This document shows, in pieces, positions 36,248 through 46,600 of a DNA stretch of 64,000 nucleotides. Where the stretch lies: assembly GCA_027486655.1 (NCBI GenBank), contig JAIXOR010000001.1, positions 62,001 through 126,000 on the forward strand. Reading direction: 5' to 3'. Position numbers and translations under genes: made by a program. A model generated the notes under the pieces. That model made no database searches. It worked only from the letters and a program-made list of their open reading frames with translations, and was not told the origin of the DNA. This DNA comes from Verrucomicrobiaceae bacterium. GTDB taxonomy: Bacteria; Verrucomicrobiota; Verrucomicrobiia; Verrucomicrobiales; Akkermansiaceae. Each line of letters starts with the position of its first letter. Position 1 is the first letter of the stretch.

Positions 36248-38665
36248 ATGAAAACCCACGTCTTCGTTTTTTCCGCCCTATTGCTTTCGTTGTTTCCGCT
36301 GCCGATGAGCGCCGCGGCCGGCGCGAAGCCGCTTCAAGCTCCGGATTTCACCAAGGGTGAGGGCATTCCGGCGAATGCACGGCACGATTGGAATCTCGGC
36401 CCCACCGGACTGCGCGGCTGGATGTATTGCGACAAAATGGTCACCAGTGATGCGCGCCAGATCCAGATCACGCGTGTGGATCCAGGCTCCCCGGCGGATG
36501 GCGTTATCGCCGTGGGCGACGTCCTGCTCGGCGTCGGCGGAAAGGGCTTTGCCTCGGATCCCCGCACCGAGCTGGGTCAGGCCATCAGCCGCGCGGAATC
36601 GGAGGCCGGCGGAGGTTTGCTTTCCTTGACGCGCTGGAGAGCCGGCAAAACCGAGGAAGTGCGGGTGAAACTCCCCATCCTCGGCAGCTACTCAGAGACC
36701 GCGCCATACGGCTGCAACAAGTCTTCACGCATCTACAAGCAGGGCATCGGTGAACTCGCCGCTCGCGCCGCCACGAGCGACTACCCGAGGAAACAGAACC
36801 CGATCACCCGCTCGCTCAATGCCCTTGCACTGCTCTCCAGCGGGGATGCCGCCCATCTTCCTCTGGTGAAACGCGAGGCCGAGTGGGCAGCCGGATTTTC
36901 CAGTGATGGATTCGCCACCTGGTATTACGGCTACACCATCCTGTTCCTGGCCGAGTATGTCATGGCCACCGGAGACCAAAGCGTCATGCCAGGCTTGCGG
37001 CGGCTTTCCCTCGAAGCCGCGAAGGGACAAAGCGCCGTAGGATCCTGGGGCCACAAGTTCGCCCGCCCGGACGGCCTGCTCCATGGCTACGGGATGATGA
37101 ACTCGCCCGGCGTGCCTCTCACGATCGGTCTGCTCATGGCGCGCAAGGCCGGCATCGACGATCCGGAGCTGTCGCGGGCCATCACCTTGAGCGCCCGCCT
37201 GATCCGCTTCTACACGGGAAAGGGCGCGGTTCCCTATGGCGATCACCACCCGTGGACGCAGACCCATGAAGACAACGGCAAGTGCGGCATGGCCACGGTT
37301 CTCTTCGATTTGTTAGAAGAGCCCGCGCCCGCGGAATTCTTCTCCCGCATGAGCACCGCCTCCCACGGTGCCGAGAGGGATGGCGGCCACACCGGAAACT
37401 TTTTCAACCTCCTTTGGTCGCTTCCCGCCATCTCCCGCTCCGGTCCTCACGCCACCGGCGGTTGGATGCGCGAGTTCGGCGGTTGGTACCTCGACCTCGC
37501 CCGCCGCTGGGATGGCAGCTTCGTCCATCAAGGGCCGCCGGAGCCGGACAACGACAAGTATGCCGGCTGGGACTGCACCGGTGCCTACCTGCTCGCCTAT
37601 TCGCTGCCCCACAGGAAGCTCCTTCTTACCGGAAGGAAACCCTCCATCATCCCGCAAGCGGGGCCCACCGCAGTGGAAGGCCTCCTTGCCGACGGCCGGG
37701 GTTGGTCTAACAAGGACCGCGTCTCCAGCTGGCGCAAACTCGGTGAGGCCGATCTTCTCCAGCGCCTCGCCTCCTGGTCGCCCGTCGTGCGCGAGCGCGC
37801 CGCCAAAGAACTCGCTTCCAGGCCCAATCCGCCACTGCCCGCTCTCATCGCGTTGCTCGCCTCGCCCCGGATCGATGCCCGCTTGGGCGCCTGCCAGGCG
37901 TTTGAAGAACTCAAGTCTGCCGCCGCTCCGGCTGTTCCCAAGCTTCAGGAAACCCTCGATCACCCGGATCTCTGGCTGCGTGTGAAAGCCGCCGATGCCC
38001 TCGCCGCCATCGGCCCGGCCGCCATGCCCGCGGTGCCCCGCTTGTTGGAACGTCTGGCGCGCGGACCCACGCCCGACGACCCGCGCGGCATGGAGCAACG
38101 CTTTCTCTGCTTCTCGGTCTTCGGCGGCATGCTCGGGAAATCGCTCGATGGAGTCGATCGCGATCTCCTCCGCAAAGCCGTCGTCCTCGGCCTCCGCAAC
38201 GAAGACGGGCGCGCCCGGGGAGACGTGGGGCTTGTCTATCAGAAACTCAGCTTCGATGAGATCCGGCCACTGCTGCCGGCCATCCGCGACGCCGTGGTGA
38301 AGCCGGCACCCAGTGGCGAAATGTTTGCCGACGGCATCCGTCTGAAAGGCTGCGAGATCTTCGCGAAGCACCGCATCCGCGATGGCATGGAAATGACCTT
38401 CCAGCTCTTTGACCTGGATCGCTGGGGCAAGGGCCCGCGCATCAAGCGCTGCCTGGAGATCCTGCGGATGTATGGCTCCGCCGCAAAGCCCCTGCTGCCC
38501 CGCCTGCGGGAGGTTGAGAAACAACTCGCCGTTCATGCCGAGTCCAAGTCCCTCCAGCCCTGTCTTGAGCAAATCCGTTCGCTCATCCTTGAAATCGAGG
38601 GCTCCACCGCCGTGGTGGAGCTTCGCGACATCCACGGTGCTCCTGCACCAGCGTCAAACCCATGA
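36248..38665 (+). CDS. Exported DUF6288-like protein with PDZ and HEAT-like repeats
   Basis: An 805-residue protein: signal peptide (1-24), a PDZ-like domain (about 55-140, ITRVDPGSPADGVIAVGD), and an alpha/alpha-barrel-like region with conserved WYYGYTILFLAEYV, SWGHKF and HPWTQTHEDNGKCGM. A C-terminal run of HEAT-like helices follows (about 500-780). This matches the DUF6288 proteins common in Verrucomicrobiota and Planctomycetota, whose role is unknown. The middle resembles a polysaccharide-lyase or terpene-cyclase toroid only in outline. Its stop overlaps the start of the SGNH gene, so they act in one transcript. Confidence 0.75.
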   Translation: MKTHVFVFSALLLSLFPLPMSAAAGAKPLQAPDFTKGEGIPANARHDWNLGPTGLRGWMYCDKMVTSDARQIQITRVDPGSPADGVIAVGDVLLGVGGKGFASDPRTELGQAISRAESEAGGGLLSLTRWRAGKTEEVRVKLPILGSYSETAPYGCNKSSRIYKQGIGELAARAATSDYPRKQNPITRSLNALALLSSGDAAHLPLVKREAEWAAGFSSDGFATWYYGYTILFLAEYVMATGDQSVMPGLRRLSLEAAKGQSAVGSWGHKFARPDGLLHGYGMMNSPGVPLTIGLLMARKAGIDDPELSRAITLSARLIRFYTGKGAVPYGDHHPWTQTHEDNGKCGMATVLFDLLEEPAPAEFFSRMSTASHGAERDGGHTGNFFNLLWSLPAISRSGPHATGGWMREFGGWYLDLARRWDGSFVHQGPPEPDNDKYAGWDCTGAYLLAYSLPHRKLLLTGRKPSIIPQAGPTAVEGLLADGRGWSNKDRVSSWRKLGEADLLQRLASWSPVVRERAAKELASRPNPPLPALIALLASPRIDARLGACQAFEELKSAAAPAVPKLQETLDHPDLWLRVKAADALAAIGPAAMPAVPRLLERLARGPTPDDPRGMEQRFLCFSVFGGMLGKSLDGVDRDLLRKAVVLGLRNEDGRARGDVGLVYQKLSFDEIRPLLPAIRDAVVKPAPSGEMFADGIRLKGCEIFAKHRIRDGMEMTFQLFDLDRWGKGPRIKRCLEILRMYGSAAKPLLPRLREVEKQLAVHAESKSLQPCLEQIRSLILEIEGSTAVVELRDIHGAPAPASNP

Positions 38666-39759
38666 AAACCAAACCCATGAAAACCCTCGTTGCCATCACC
38701 TCCGCCGCCCTCGCGATCTGCGTTTCCCTGGCCTCCGCGGAATCCTCACGCCAGCTTCCACGTCCGGATGCAGGCCCGGCGGATCTTTCCAAGCCCGTCA
38801 AGGTCTTCATCCTGATGGGCCAGTCCAACATGTTCGGAATGGGCGATGTGGGACCTGCGGAAAAACCCGGCACCCTCGAATACCTCACCCGCACCGGAAA
38901 GAAGTATCCTCATCTTCTGGACGAGGCGGGCAAGTGGTCGGTGAGAAACGATGTCCGCTACGTCCAGGTGATGCAGGGCCGGGGAGACAAGTTCCAACTT
39001 GTGAAAAACGATTGGCACAGCCTTCAAGGCAAGGCCATCGGGCCCGAGTTGCAGTTCGGCCACATCATGGGACACCTCATCGATTCACCGGTCCTGATCC
39101 TCAAAAGCTGCATCGGCAACCGCAGCCTGGGTTGGGATCTGCTTCCGCCCGGCAGCGAGCGCTACGTCGTCGACGGCAGGACCTATGCCGGCTACAAGGA
39201 CACACCGGATTCATGGATCGAGGGGCAGCCGAAGAAGGTGGTCAATTGGTATGCCGGCAAGCAGTATGATGACGATGTCGCCAACGCGAAGAAGGTCCTC
39301 TCCGAGCTTGGAACCTACTATCCCGGCGCTTCCCGCTACGAAGTGGCCGGCTTCGTCTGGTGGCAGGGACACAAGGACCAGAACCCGGTCCACGCCAGCC
39401 GTTACGAGCAGAACATGGTTCGACTCATCCACTGCCTGCGCAAGGACTTCAACGCCCCGAAGGCACCTTTCGCGATCGCCACAATCGGCTTCGACGGATG
39501 GAATCTCAAGGAACCCGGCCTCACCGTCGCCAATGCCCAACTTGCCGTGGCGGATGCAAGGAAACACCCGGACTTCGCCGGAAACGTCCGCACCATCGAA
39601 GCCCGCGATTTTTGGAAGGAGGCTGCCGTTTCACCGAATCCCAAACAGGGCTACCACTACCATCGCAACGCGGAGACCTTCATGGAAGTCGGCGACGCCC
39701 TCGGCTGGGCGATGGCGGACATGCTCGGCCTCGCGCCGCAAAAAGAGAAGGGGAAGTGA
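38662..39759 (+). CDS. Exported SGNH/sialate O-acetylesterase-family (CE6-like) esterase
   Basis: A 365-residue exported hydrolase with a signal peptide (about 1-26). SGNH blocks are clear: nucleophile Ser in ILMGQSNMFGMG, Gly/Asn in ILKSCIGNRSL, and FVWWQGHKDQ. The last block is GYHYHRNAETFMEVG with the catalytic His. The family removes acetyl groups from sialic acids or xylan. With the GH115 enzyme 4 kb away, deacetylation of xylan-type polymer is a reasonable guess. It is coupled by ATGA to the DUF6288 gene. Confidence 0.85.
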   Translation: MKTKPMKTLVAITSAALAICVSLASAESSRQLPRPDAGPADLSKPVKVFILMGQSNMFGMGDVGPAEKPGTLEYLTRTGKKYPHLLDEAGKWSVRNDVRYVQVMQGRGDKFQLVKNDWHSLQGKAIGPELQFGHIMGHLIDSPVLILKSCIGNRSLGWDLLPPGSERYVVDGRTYAGYKDTPDSWIEGQPKKVVNWYAGKQYDDDVANAKKVLSELGTYYPGASRYEVAGFVWWQGHKDQNPVHASRYEQNMVRLIHCLRKDFNAPKAPFAIATIGFDGWNLKEPGLTVANAQLAVADARKHPDFAGNVRTIEARDFWKEAAVSPNPKQGYHYHRNAETFMEVGDALGWAMADMLGLAPQKEKGK

Positions 39760-39782
39760 GGCAATCTCGTCATTAAGAGATC

Positions 39783-40541
39783 ATGAACGCGAGAAAATCG
39801 ATCGTCGTTGCTGCGTTGGTGGCCGTGCTGGTCGGCATATTCGCATTCCTGAGAGTCCGGGAGACGATGAGTGCCGACGGTCGCGATGCAGGTCCGTCGA
39901 GTGCTTCGGGGAAGCCATCCTCTTCCTCTACGGATTCCCCGGCCGGGCCGGTGAAGTCGAAAGTGGAACGAAGCCGTGAACTCAACGCACCGTCGCCTGA
40001 GGAAGTCGAAGCCGCGGCGGCGCGCACCCGCAGAGCGATCGGCAATGCACGGCAGATCGGTCTGGGTTTGTTCGAGTTTGAGAGCGAGTTCGGATCTTTT
40101 CCCAACGAGGCGACCGCGGATGCCGTGCAACAGTCCAGTGAGACCAAGGAAAGGTTGGGAGCCGCCACGGCGAACGATTGCTTCCGGCAACTCATGGCGG
40201 CGGACATCGTGGAGGCCGCGTCCATCTTCACCTGGGACGAGGCGGTGCCGGATCCCGCCGCGGCGAATCTGAAGAAATGCGGGTTTGCCTATCTGTCTGG
40301 AATGACAAGCGCGGGCAATCCGCGACGGCCACTGGTCGTGGCCCCCTTGGTGCCCGGAACCCTGTCCTTCGACCGCAAGGCCTTCGGCGGCAAGGCCGTC
40401 ATTCTCCGAGTGGACAACAGTGTGTCCACATGGCCCATCGAGGCGGATGGAACGGTGAGGATCGACGGCATGGATCTCTTCGATCCCGCCCAGCCCTACT
40501 GGGGCGGCAAGGTCCCGGTGATCAAATGGCCGGAGGAATGA
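39783..40541 (+). CDS. Hypothetical membrane-anchored protein with pilin-like head fragment
   Basis: A 252-residue protein with one N-terminal helix (about 8-24), a low-complexity Ser/Pro/Gly linker (38-62), then NARQIGLGLFEFESEFGSFP. That stretch resembles the region after the helix in verrucomicrobial prepilin-like proteins, but no prepilin cleavage motif is present. I do not recognise a catalytic function. It is 23 bp after the esterase and probably belongs to its transcript. Confidence 0.6.
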   Translation: MNARKSIVVAALVAVLVGIFAFLRVRETMSADGRDAGPSSASGKPSSSSTDSPAGPVKSKVERSRELNAPSPEEVEAAAARTRRAIGNARQIGLGLFEFESEFGSFPNEATADAVQQSSETKERLGAATANDCFRQLMAADIVEAASIFTWDEAVPDPAAANLKKCGFAYLSGMTSAGNPRRPLVVAPLVPGTLSFDRKAFGGKAVILRVDNSVSTWPIEADGTVRIDGMDLFDPAQPYWGGKVPVIKWPEE

Positions 40542-40778
40542 CTTGCCCGCTCCGGAAGATCCTTGTCTTCCACGAAGGCAAGGAGACTGGATGAACGGAC
40601 CGTGAGATGCCGGCGGCTCATTTATGGAGGCTGGGTCCTGTAGCCTCATAATCTGAGCCACATGAACGGTGGTCTTGCTCTTGAACGCCCATCTCCTGCT
40701 ACGAGAAATCTTGCATTGCACAAAGAGGTGGAACAATTCATTTCTCCATTCGATGAAGATCCAAAATCGCGGAGCGCA

Positions 40779-41342
40779 ATGGAAAGCGGCGTCACCAGAA
40801 TACTAGAGGCAGCGAGCGATGGGGGCGAGTGGCCGTCCGAGTATCTGCTTCCTCTCGTCTATGACGAGCTGAGGCACTTGGCCGCCAGGTGCATGGCTTC
40901 CGAGAAGCCCGGACAAACCTTGCAGCCGACCGCATTGGTTCACGATGCTTGGCTCCAGTTGTCTGGGAACGGGGGACGCAGGTGGAATGATCCGGCGCAC
41001 TTTTTTCGCGCGGCAGCCCAGACGATGCGCAGAATTCTAGTGGATCGAGCCCGGGCGAAATCGACCCTGAAACGCGGGAGTGGCGAGGTTGCGTTGAACA
41101 TCGAGGCCTTGGATTTGACGGCCACGGACAGGGATGACCGGGTGCTGTTGATCGATGAAATGCTCTGCCGCTTGGAAAGTGAGGATCCCGATGGCGCGAG
41201 GGTGGTGATGTTGAAGTTTTTTGGCGGCCTCAATGAGCAGGAGATCGCCATGATTCAGGGGATAAGTGAGCGAACAGTGAGGCGACAGTGGACCTACGCG
41301 AAGGCCCGTCTCTACCAGTTGCTTCAGGAAGAAACCGAATGA
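40779..41342 (+). CDS. ECF sigma factor (TIGR02999-like)
   Basis: A 187-residue ECF-type sigma factor: region 2 (LVYDELRHLAARCMASE, TALVHDAWLQL, HFFRAAAQTMRRILVDRAR) and region 4 (VVMLKFFGGLNEQEIAMIQ, ISERTVRRQWTYAKARLYQ). I prefer ATG 40779 (MESGVTRIL), which has GGAG just upstream and matches the family length. The frame stays open to an ATG at 40662. It is coupled to the kinase gene by ATGA overlap. ECF/Ser-Thr kinase pairs of this type are common in Planctomycetota and Verrucomicrobiota and probably control exported-protein genes. Confidence 0.85.
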   Translation: MESGVTRILEAASDGGEWPSEYLLPLVYDELRHLAARCMASEKPGQTLQPTALVHDAWLQLSGNGGRRWNDPAHFFRAAAQTMRRILVDRARAKSTLKRGSGEVALNIEALDLTATDRDDRVLLIDEMLCRLESEDPDGARVVMLKFFGGLNEQEIAMIQGISERTVRRQWTYAKARLYQLLQEETE

Positions 41343-43528
41343 GGCTGGCTGTTGGGCAAATGGATTACACGAAAAACACCGAACGGACCCTGTTCGAAGC
41401 TGCATCCGGTCTTGCGGATCCTGACGAACGAAGTGCGTTTCTCGACCACACCTGCCATGGAGACCCTGCGCTGCGGGACCGGCTGGAAAAACTCCTCAAC
41501 TTGCAGCAGAAGGCCGAAGATTTCTTCAACCTGCCGCCCGTGAAGATACCTGCGGGCGTCGGCCGCTTGGCGGTGCTGGAGGGTGATGGCCATCATGCGC
41601 TCGGGCCATCGGACTTGGTCGGCAGTGGTGCCTTTATAGGTCGCTTCAAGCTCCTCAACCGGCTCGGCGAGGGTGGCTGCGGTGTGGTCTACCGTGCTGA
41701 TCAACTTGAACCGGTTCACCGCGAGGTGGCGCTCAAGGTGATTCGTTTGGGTATGGACACGGAGGCAGTGATTGCCCGCTTCGAATTGGAAAGGCAAGCG
41801 CTTGCCATGATGGAGCACCCGAACATTGCACGCGTTCTGGATGCCGGAACCACCACTTCCGGGCGTCCGTTCTTCGTGATGGAACTCGTCGATGGCCAGA
41901 AGATAACGGATTTCTGCGACACCAGCAAAATCGGTCTCCGCAGGCGCCTGGAGCTATTCATCCAAATCTGCGGTGCGATCCAGCACGCCCACCAGAAAGG
42001 CGTGATCCACCGCGATATCAAACCATCCAACGTGCTTGTCCGGCAGCTCGACGGCGCACCCTTGCCCATGGTGATCGATTTTGGAATCGCCAAGGCAACG
42101 ATGTCAGGCTCGTCGGACGGCGGAGTCATCACCGGCACTGGACAATTTCTGGGGACGCCAGCCTACATGAGCCCCGAGCAGGTGAAAGGCGGGAGCGATG
42201 TCGATACTCGAAGCGATATCTACAGCCTCGGGGTCTTGCTCTATGAGTTGATTTCCGGTCGTCTGCCATTTGATCCCGACCGCCTCCGGGACGCGGGGCC
42301 GGAGGAAATCCGTCGCATCATTTGCGACGAGGACCCACCGTTGCCTTCAAGGGTTTCGAAAAGCAATCATCTGGTCGAGCTCGACTGGATCATCATGAAG
42401 TCGATGGCGAAAGAACGGCAGTTCCGCTATGACTCGGCGAGTGACCTCGCTGCCGACGTCCGACGATTTCTCGAAAACGAAGCGGTCATCGCAGGGCCGC
42501 CAAAGCGCAGCTACCGCCTCCGCAAACTGATCCGCCGGAACCGGCCGACATTCATCGCAGGGACCGTCGCGTTCGTCGCCCTGATTGCGGGTCTGGGTGC
42601 GTCCACCCGGCTTTACCACTTTGAGAAGAAGGCCCGGGAAGAACAAGTCCGTCTCCGCTATTTGGCGGAAACTGCCCGGAGCAATGAATCCCTGCTGCGA
42701 CAAAAGGCGGAATACCAAAGCCTGGTATCCCAAGCCGCCGTCCTGATCCGTTACGGAAACCGAGAAGGAGCCGACAAGCTGCTGGCCATGGTGCCTGTCG
42801 AAAGTACTCCCCCCACTTTGGAAGCAGCCTCTACCTACGGAAACGTGGCGGATTGGCATCTCATGGCCGGTCGCTGGAAGGAAGCCGGGGTGAGGTATTC
42901 CTCGCTGGTTCGGGCGGTTTCAAACGTGGACGAATCGGACAACGACAGCGTTTCCCGCAACTTGCTGTTCGGCTCTGCGGCCACCTGTTTCACCGAAGAC
43001 GTCGCCGCGTATGAAAGTATCAGGAGCCTGGCTCTTGATCGCTTCGCAAACAGCTCGCACCCTGTCGTTGCGGAACAGATCCTCAAGGTTTGTCTTTTGC
43101 TGCCGGCGACCGAGCAGGAGCGCGGCAGGCTTGGATTGCTGGCCGACGTCCTCTCCAAGGCCTTGGATACGCCAGGGAGCATCGTCTCCCTCGATCCCCA
43201 TCTGCGGGCCTGGAGTTGCTTTTCGATGTCTCTGATGGAATTCCGCAAAGGAAATGATCAATCCGCTGCTGCATGGGCGGAGCGCTGCCTTTCATCACCG
43301 CGGAAAAACCCAGCCAGAGAGGCATCCGCTCGAATCATTCTTGCGATGGGCGAGTATCAGGCGGGACGTGAAGGAGAGGCAAGGGCTCTCTTGAATCAGG
43401 TGTCCAGTGATGTAATCCAGCACTCACAGCCTCCGCTCAACTACGGAGACGACGACCAAGGCTCGTGGCATGCCTGGCTGACTGCCCGCATTCTCCTCCG
43501 CGAGGCGGAGGCCTTGTTGGCGAAGTAA
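41339..43528 (+). CDS. Membrane Ser/Thr protein kinase (PknB-like)
   Basis: A 729-residue kinase. After an N-terminal helical region come the glycine loop LGEGGCGVVYRA, the VALKV Lys, HRDIKPSN (224-231), DFG (Asp247) and TPAYMSPEQ with the activation segment. One membrane helix follows at about 405-425, then a C-terminal extracytoplasmic part with TPR-like helices (roughly 470-720). It is predicted to sense an envelope cue and to regulate or be regulated by the adjacent sigma factor. The start at 41339 overlaps the sigma stop; ATG 41360 is an alternative. Confidence 0.9.
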   Translation: MRLAVGQMDYTKNTERTLFEAASGLADPDERSAFLDHTCHGDPALRDRLEKLLNLQQKAEDFFNLPPVKIPAGVGRLAVLEGDGHHALGPSDLVGSGAFIGRFKLLNRLGEGGCGVVYRADQLEPVHREVALKVIRLGMDTEAVIARFELERQALAMMEHPNIARVLDAGTTTSGRPFFVMELVDGQKITDFCDTSKIGLRRRLELFIQICGAIQHAHQKGVIHRDIKPSNVLVRQLDGAPLPMVIDFGIAKATMSGSSDGGVITGTGQFLGTPAYMSPEQVKGGSDVDTRSDIYSLGVLLYELISGRLPFDPDRLRDAGPEEIRRIICDEDPPLPSRVSKSNHLVELDWIIMKSMAKERQFRYDSASDLAADVRRFLENEAVIAGPPKRSYRLRKLIRRNRPTFIAGTVAFVALIAGLGASTRLYHFEKKAREEQVRLRYLAETARSNESLLRQKAEYQSLVSQAAVLIRYGNREGADKLLAMVPVESTPPTLEAASTYGNVADWHLMAGRWKEAGVRYSSLVRAVSNVDESDNDSVSRNLLFGSAATCFTEDVAAYESIRSLALDRFANSSHPVVAEQILKVCLLLPATEQERGRLGLLADVLSKALDTPGSIVSLDPHLRAWSCFSMSLMEFRKGNDQSAAAWAERCLSSPRKNPAREASARIILAMGEYQAGREGEARALLNQVSSDVIQHSQPPLNYGDDDQGSWHAWLTARILLREAEALLAK

Positions 43529-43650
43529 TCCGGTGGCGCACCGCGGTCTGCCGGGTGGGTGAGAGGGAAAAGTTGCGGTTTTTTTGGCCGGATTTTTCGG
43601 CCGTTCCCGCTTCTCAACAGGCGGAGAGCCAGTTCCGCCTCCACCCCTTC

Positions 43651-46600
43651 ATGATTCGGATTCTCCAGCATCTTAAGCGCCCCTTAGCCGGGAATCTCTC
43701 ACTTTTCCTGCATCTGCTCGGCCTGCACGTCGCGTTGGCAGCCCCTTTGCCGCTTGTGAATGGAGATTTCGAGACCGGGAGCGATGGGAATTCGAGCCTC
43801 ACCCCGATCTTCGGATGGACCGATTCGGGAACCAGTGCCGGATTCTGGCTTCAGGATGGCAGCGGAGGCGGATCGTTTCCCCAGGATCCCAATGTGCCTC
43901 AGTCGGGATCCTTCTACCTGACCTCCAACCGTCTCGCGGGCCCGGCCGGTTCCCAACCCACCAGCTCCACCCTCAGCCAAGTGGTCGCCGTGGACTCCGT
44001 CGATCTCGCCCTGATCCAGGCAGGGGATGCGGAAATCAATCTCACCTTTTTCCATCAAGACACCGACAGCAACGACTCAGGGACAGTCATCGTCGAATTC
44101 CTCGACACCTCCTCCCAAATCATAGGCTCCGCCTCCACCGGGGCGCTTCCGAACATCGCTGCAAACGGGACCGCATACAGTCAAGCCAATGCCCCCTGGA
44201 CCCTTGTAACCCTCACCAACCCCTTGCCAGTCGGTACCAGATCCGTCCGGCTCAAAATTCAAACCAACCGAACTGGGGGCTCGGCTACAAACGTGCATTT
44301 CGACAAGTTCACAGCCGAAATCATTCCATCGACCACACCACCTGCCGTTTCGAAATACCGATCGACGAGATCCTGGGCACCCTACGACGGCGGCGCTAGG
44401 ACCGCCACCCCGGCTGGCTCGTATCTTACCGTCCCTTTCATGCCCGTCTCGGAAACTCCGATCAGCGGATCCCTGAAAATCGCAGGCAGTGGTCAAGCCG
44501 CTCCGATTTACTACAGCACCACGGACGCCGCTGTTGTCCGGATCGCCGCCGAAGCCCTGGCCGATGACATCGAGCGGGTCACCGGCATCCAGGCCACCGT
44601 TTCCACCGCTGCCCCGTCCGCTTCCGAAGCCATCCTGATCGGCACCGTCGGCTACAGCCCGCTGATCGACTCGCTGGTGAGCTCCGGGAAAATCGATGTC
44701 TCCGCGATTCAGGGCAAATGGGAAGCCTACACCGCTGCCGTCGTCGAAGACCCGCTCCCCGGCATTGCCCGGGCTCTGATCATTGCAGGCAGTGACCGTC
44801 GCGGCACCGCCTTCGGCGTGTTCGGTCTGTCCGAGTCCATGGGCGTTTCACCCTGGTATTTCTGGGGTGACGTCCCCACACCGGAAAAGCCAGCCCTCCA
44901 CATCGCGGGCGCCCACACCCAGAAATCACCTGGAGTTAAATACCGCGGCCTCTTCTTCAACGATGAGGACTGGGGGCTTCAACCATGGGCCGCCAGCACT
45001 TTCGAGCCGGAAGTCGGCAATATCGGGCCCAAGACCTACTCCACGATCTTCGAACTCCTGCTCCGCCTTCATGCCAATGTCATCTGGCCAGCGATGCACG
45101 AGTGGCCGGTTGAAACAACTCCATTCTATCTGGTGCCGGGAAACAAGGAAGCCGCGGACAACTACGCCATCGTCATCAGCACCTCCCACCACGAGCCGAT
45201 GATGCGCAACAGCCACGAATACAACGAAGGTATTCTAGGGGCCTACAACTACTGGACCAACCGGACAAACATTTACAACTTCTGGGACGAGCGGGTCGCC
45301 GAGACCAAGGATTGCGAGAACATCTACACCATGGGTATGCGCGGACGTGCGGATGCTGGCATGCTTGCTCCCGCTGGCACGACGGACGCTCAAAAGGCAG
45401 CGAAGATCCAGAATGAGATCATTCCAGATCAACGGCAGATGATCTCTGATCACGTGAACGCCAACGCGTCGGAAGTCCCGCAAATTTTCATCCCCTACAA
45501 GGAAACTCTCGTCCAATACCAATCCGGACTTCAACTCCCCGATGATGTCACGATCCTCTGGCCGGACGACAACCACGGCTACATCCGCCAGTTATCCAAC
45601 CCTATTGAACGGGCTCGCTCCGGCGGCTCCGGCGTTTACTATCACCTCTCTTATTGGGGTGTGCCGGCCAACTATCTCTGGCTCTGCACCACCCCGCCCG
45701 GCATGACATGCTCCGAGATGATCAAGGCCTGGGATTTCGACGCCAGCAAAATGTGGCTGGTCAATGTCGGCGATCTCAAGCCCCATGAGATCGGTGCCGA
45801 GTTCTTCCTCCGCATGGCCCGCGATCCGGAAGCTTTCCGCAACTTTGACCAGCACGCCTATTTGACACAATGGGCTGGCCGGACCTACGGCCCGACCCAC
45901 GCCGCTGCCATCGCCTCGGTGTTGGAGGAGTATTTCCGCCTAAACATCACGAAGCGGCCCGAGCATATCAGCCGCACTGCCAGCGGATTCAGCTTCACCG
46001 CGAAGGGCGACGAAGCCCAACAGCGCCTCGATGCCTTTGCCTCGATGACCGCCGCTGCCGATGCCATCTATGCCCAACTTCCCACCGAACAGAAGGCCTC
46101 CTTCTACGAAATGGTCCTTTACCCGATCCGTGGGTCGAACCTGGTGAACCGCCGCATCCTGCTCGCGGAAAGAAGCCGCCTCTGGGCCACTCAAAACCGG
46201 GCTGCCACCAACACGCTCGCCGCCGAAGCGCAGACTGCCCATGATGACCTGTTTGCCGAAAACCAATTCTACAACGAGACCAACGCCGGCGGAAAATGGA
46301 ACCGCATGATCACTTGGACCACCAACTCGGCCGCGTCAGCCCCCTTCATCATGCCCACCACCGGCAGCTATGCGCCTTCCGCAACCGCCGCGCTCGGCGT
46401 CGCCATCGAGGGTTCCGCCACGCCACTTGCCCCCGGAACTCCCGGGGTGTTGCCTCGTTTCAACCGAACCGCCGAATCCACATCCTTTATCGATGTATTC
46501 AACTCTGGAGCCACCCCGATGTCATGGACCGCAGTGACCAGTGCCCCATGGATCACCCTCAGCCGGACCAGTGGCAACTCCGACGCCCGCATTGTAGTCG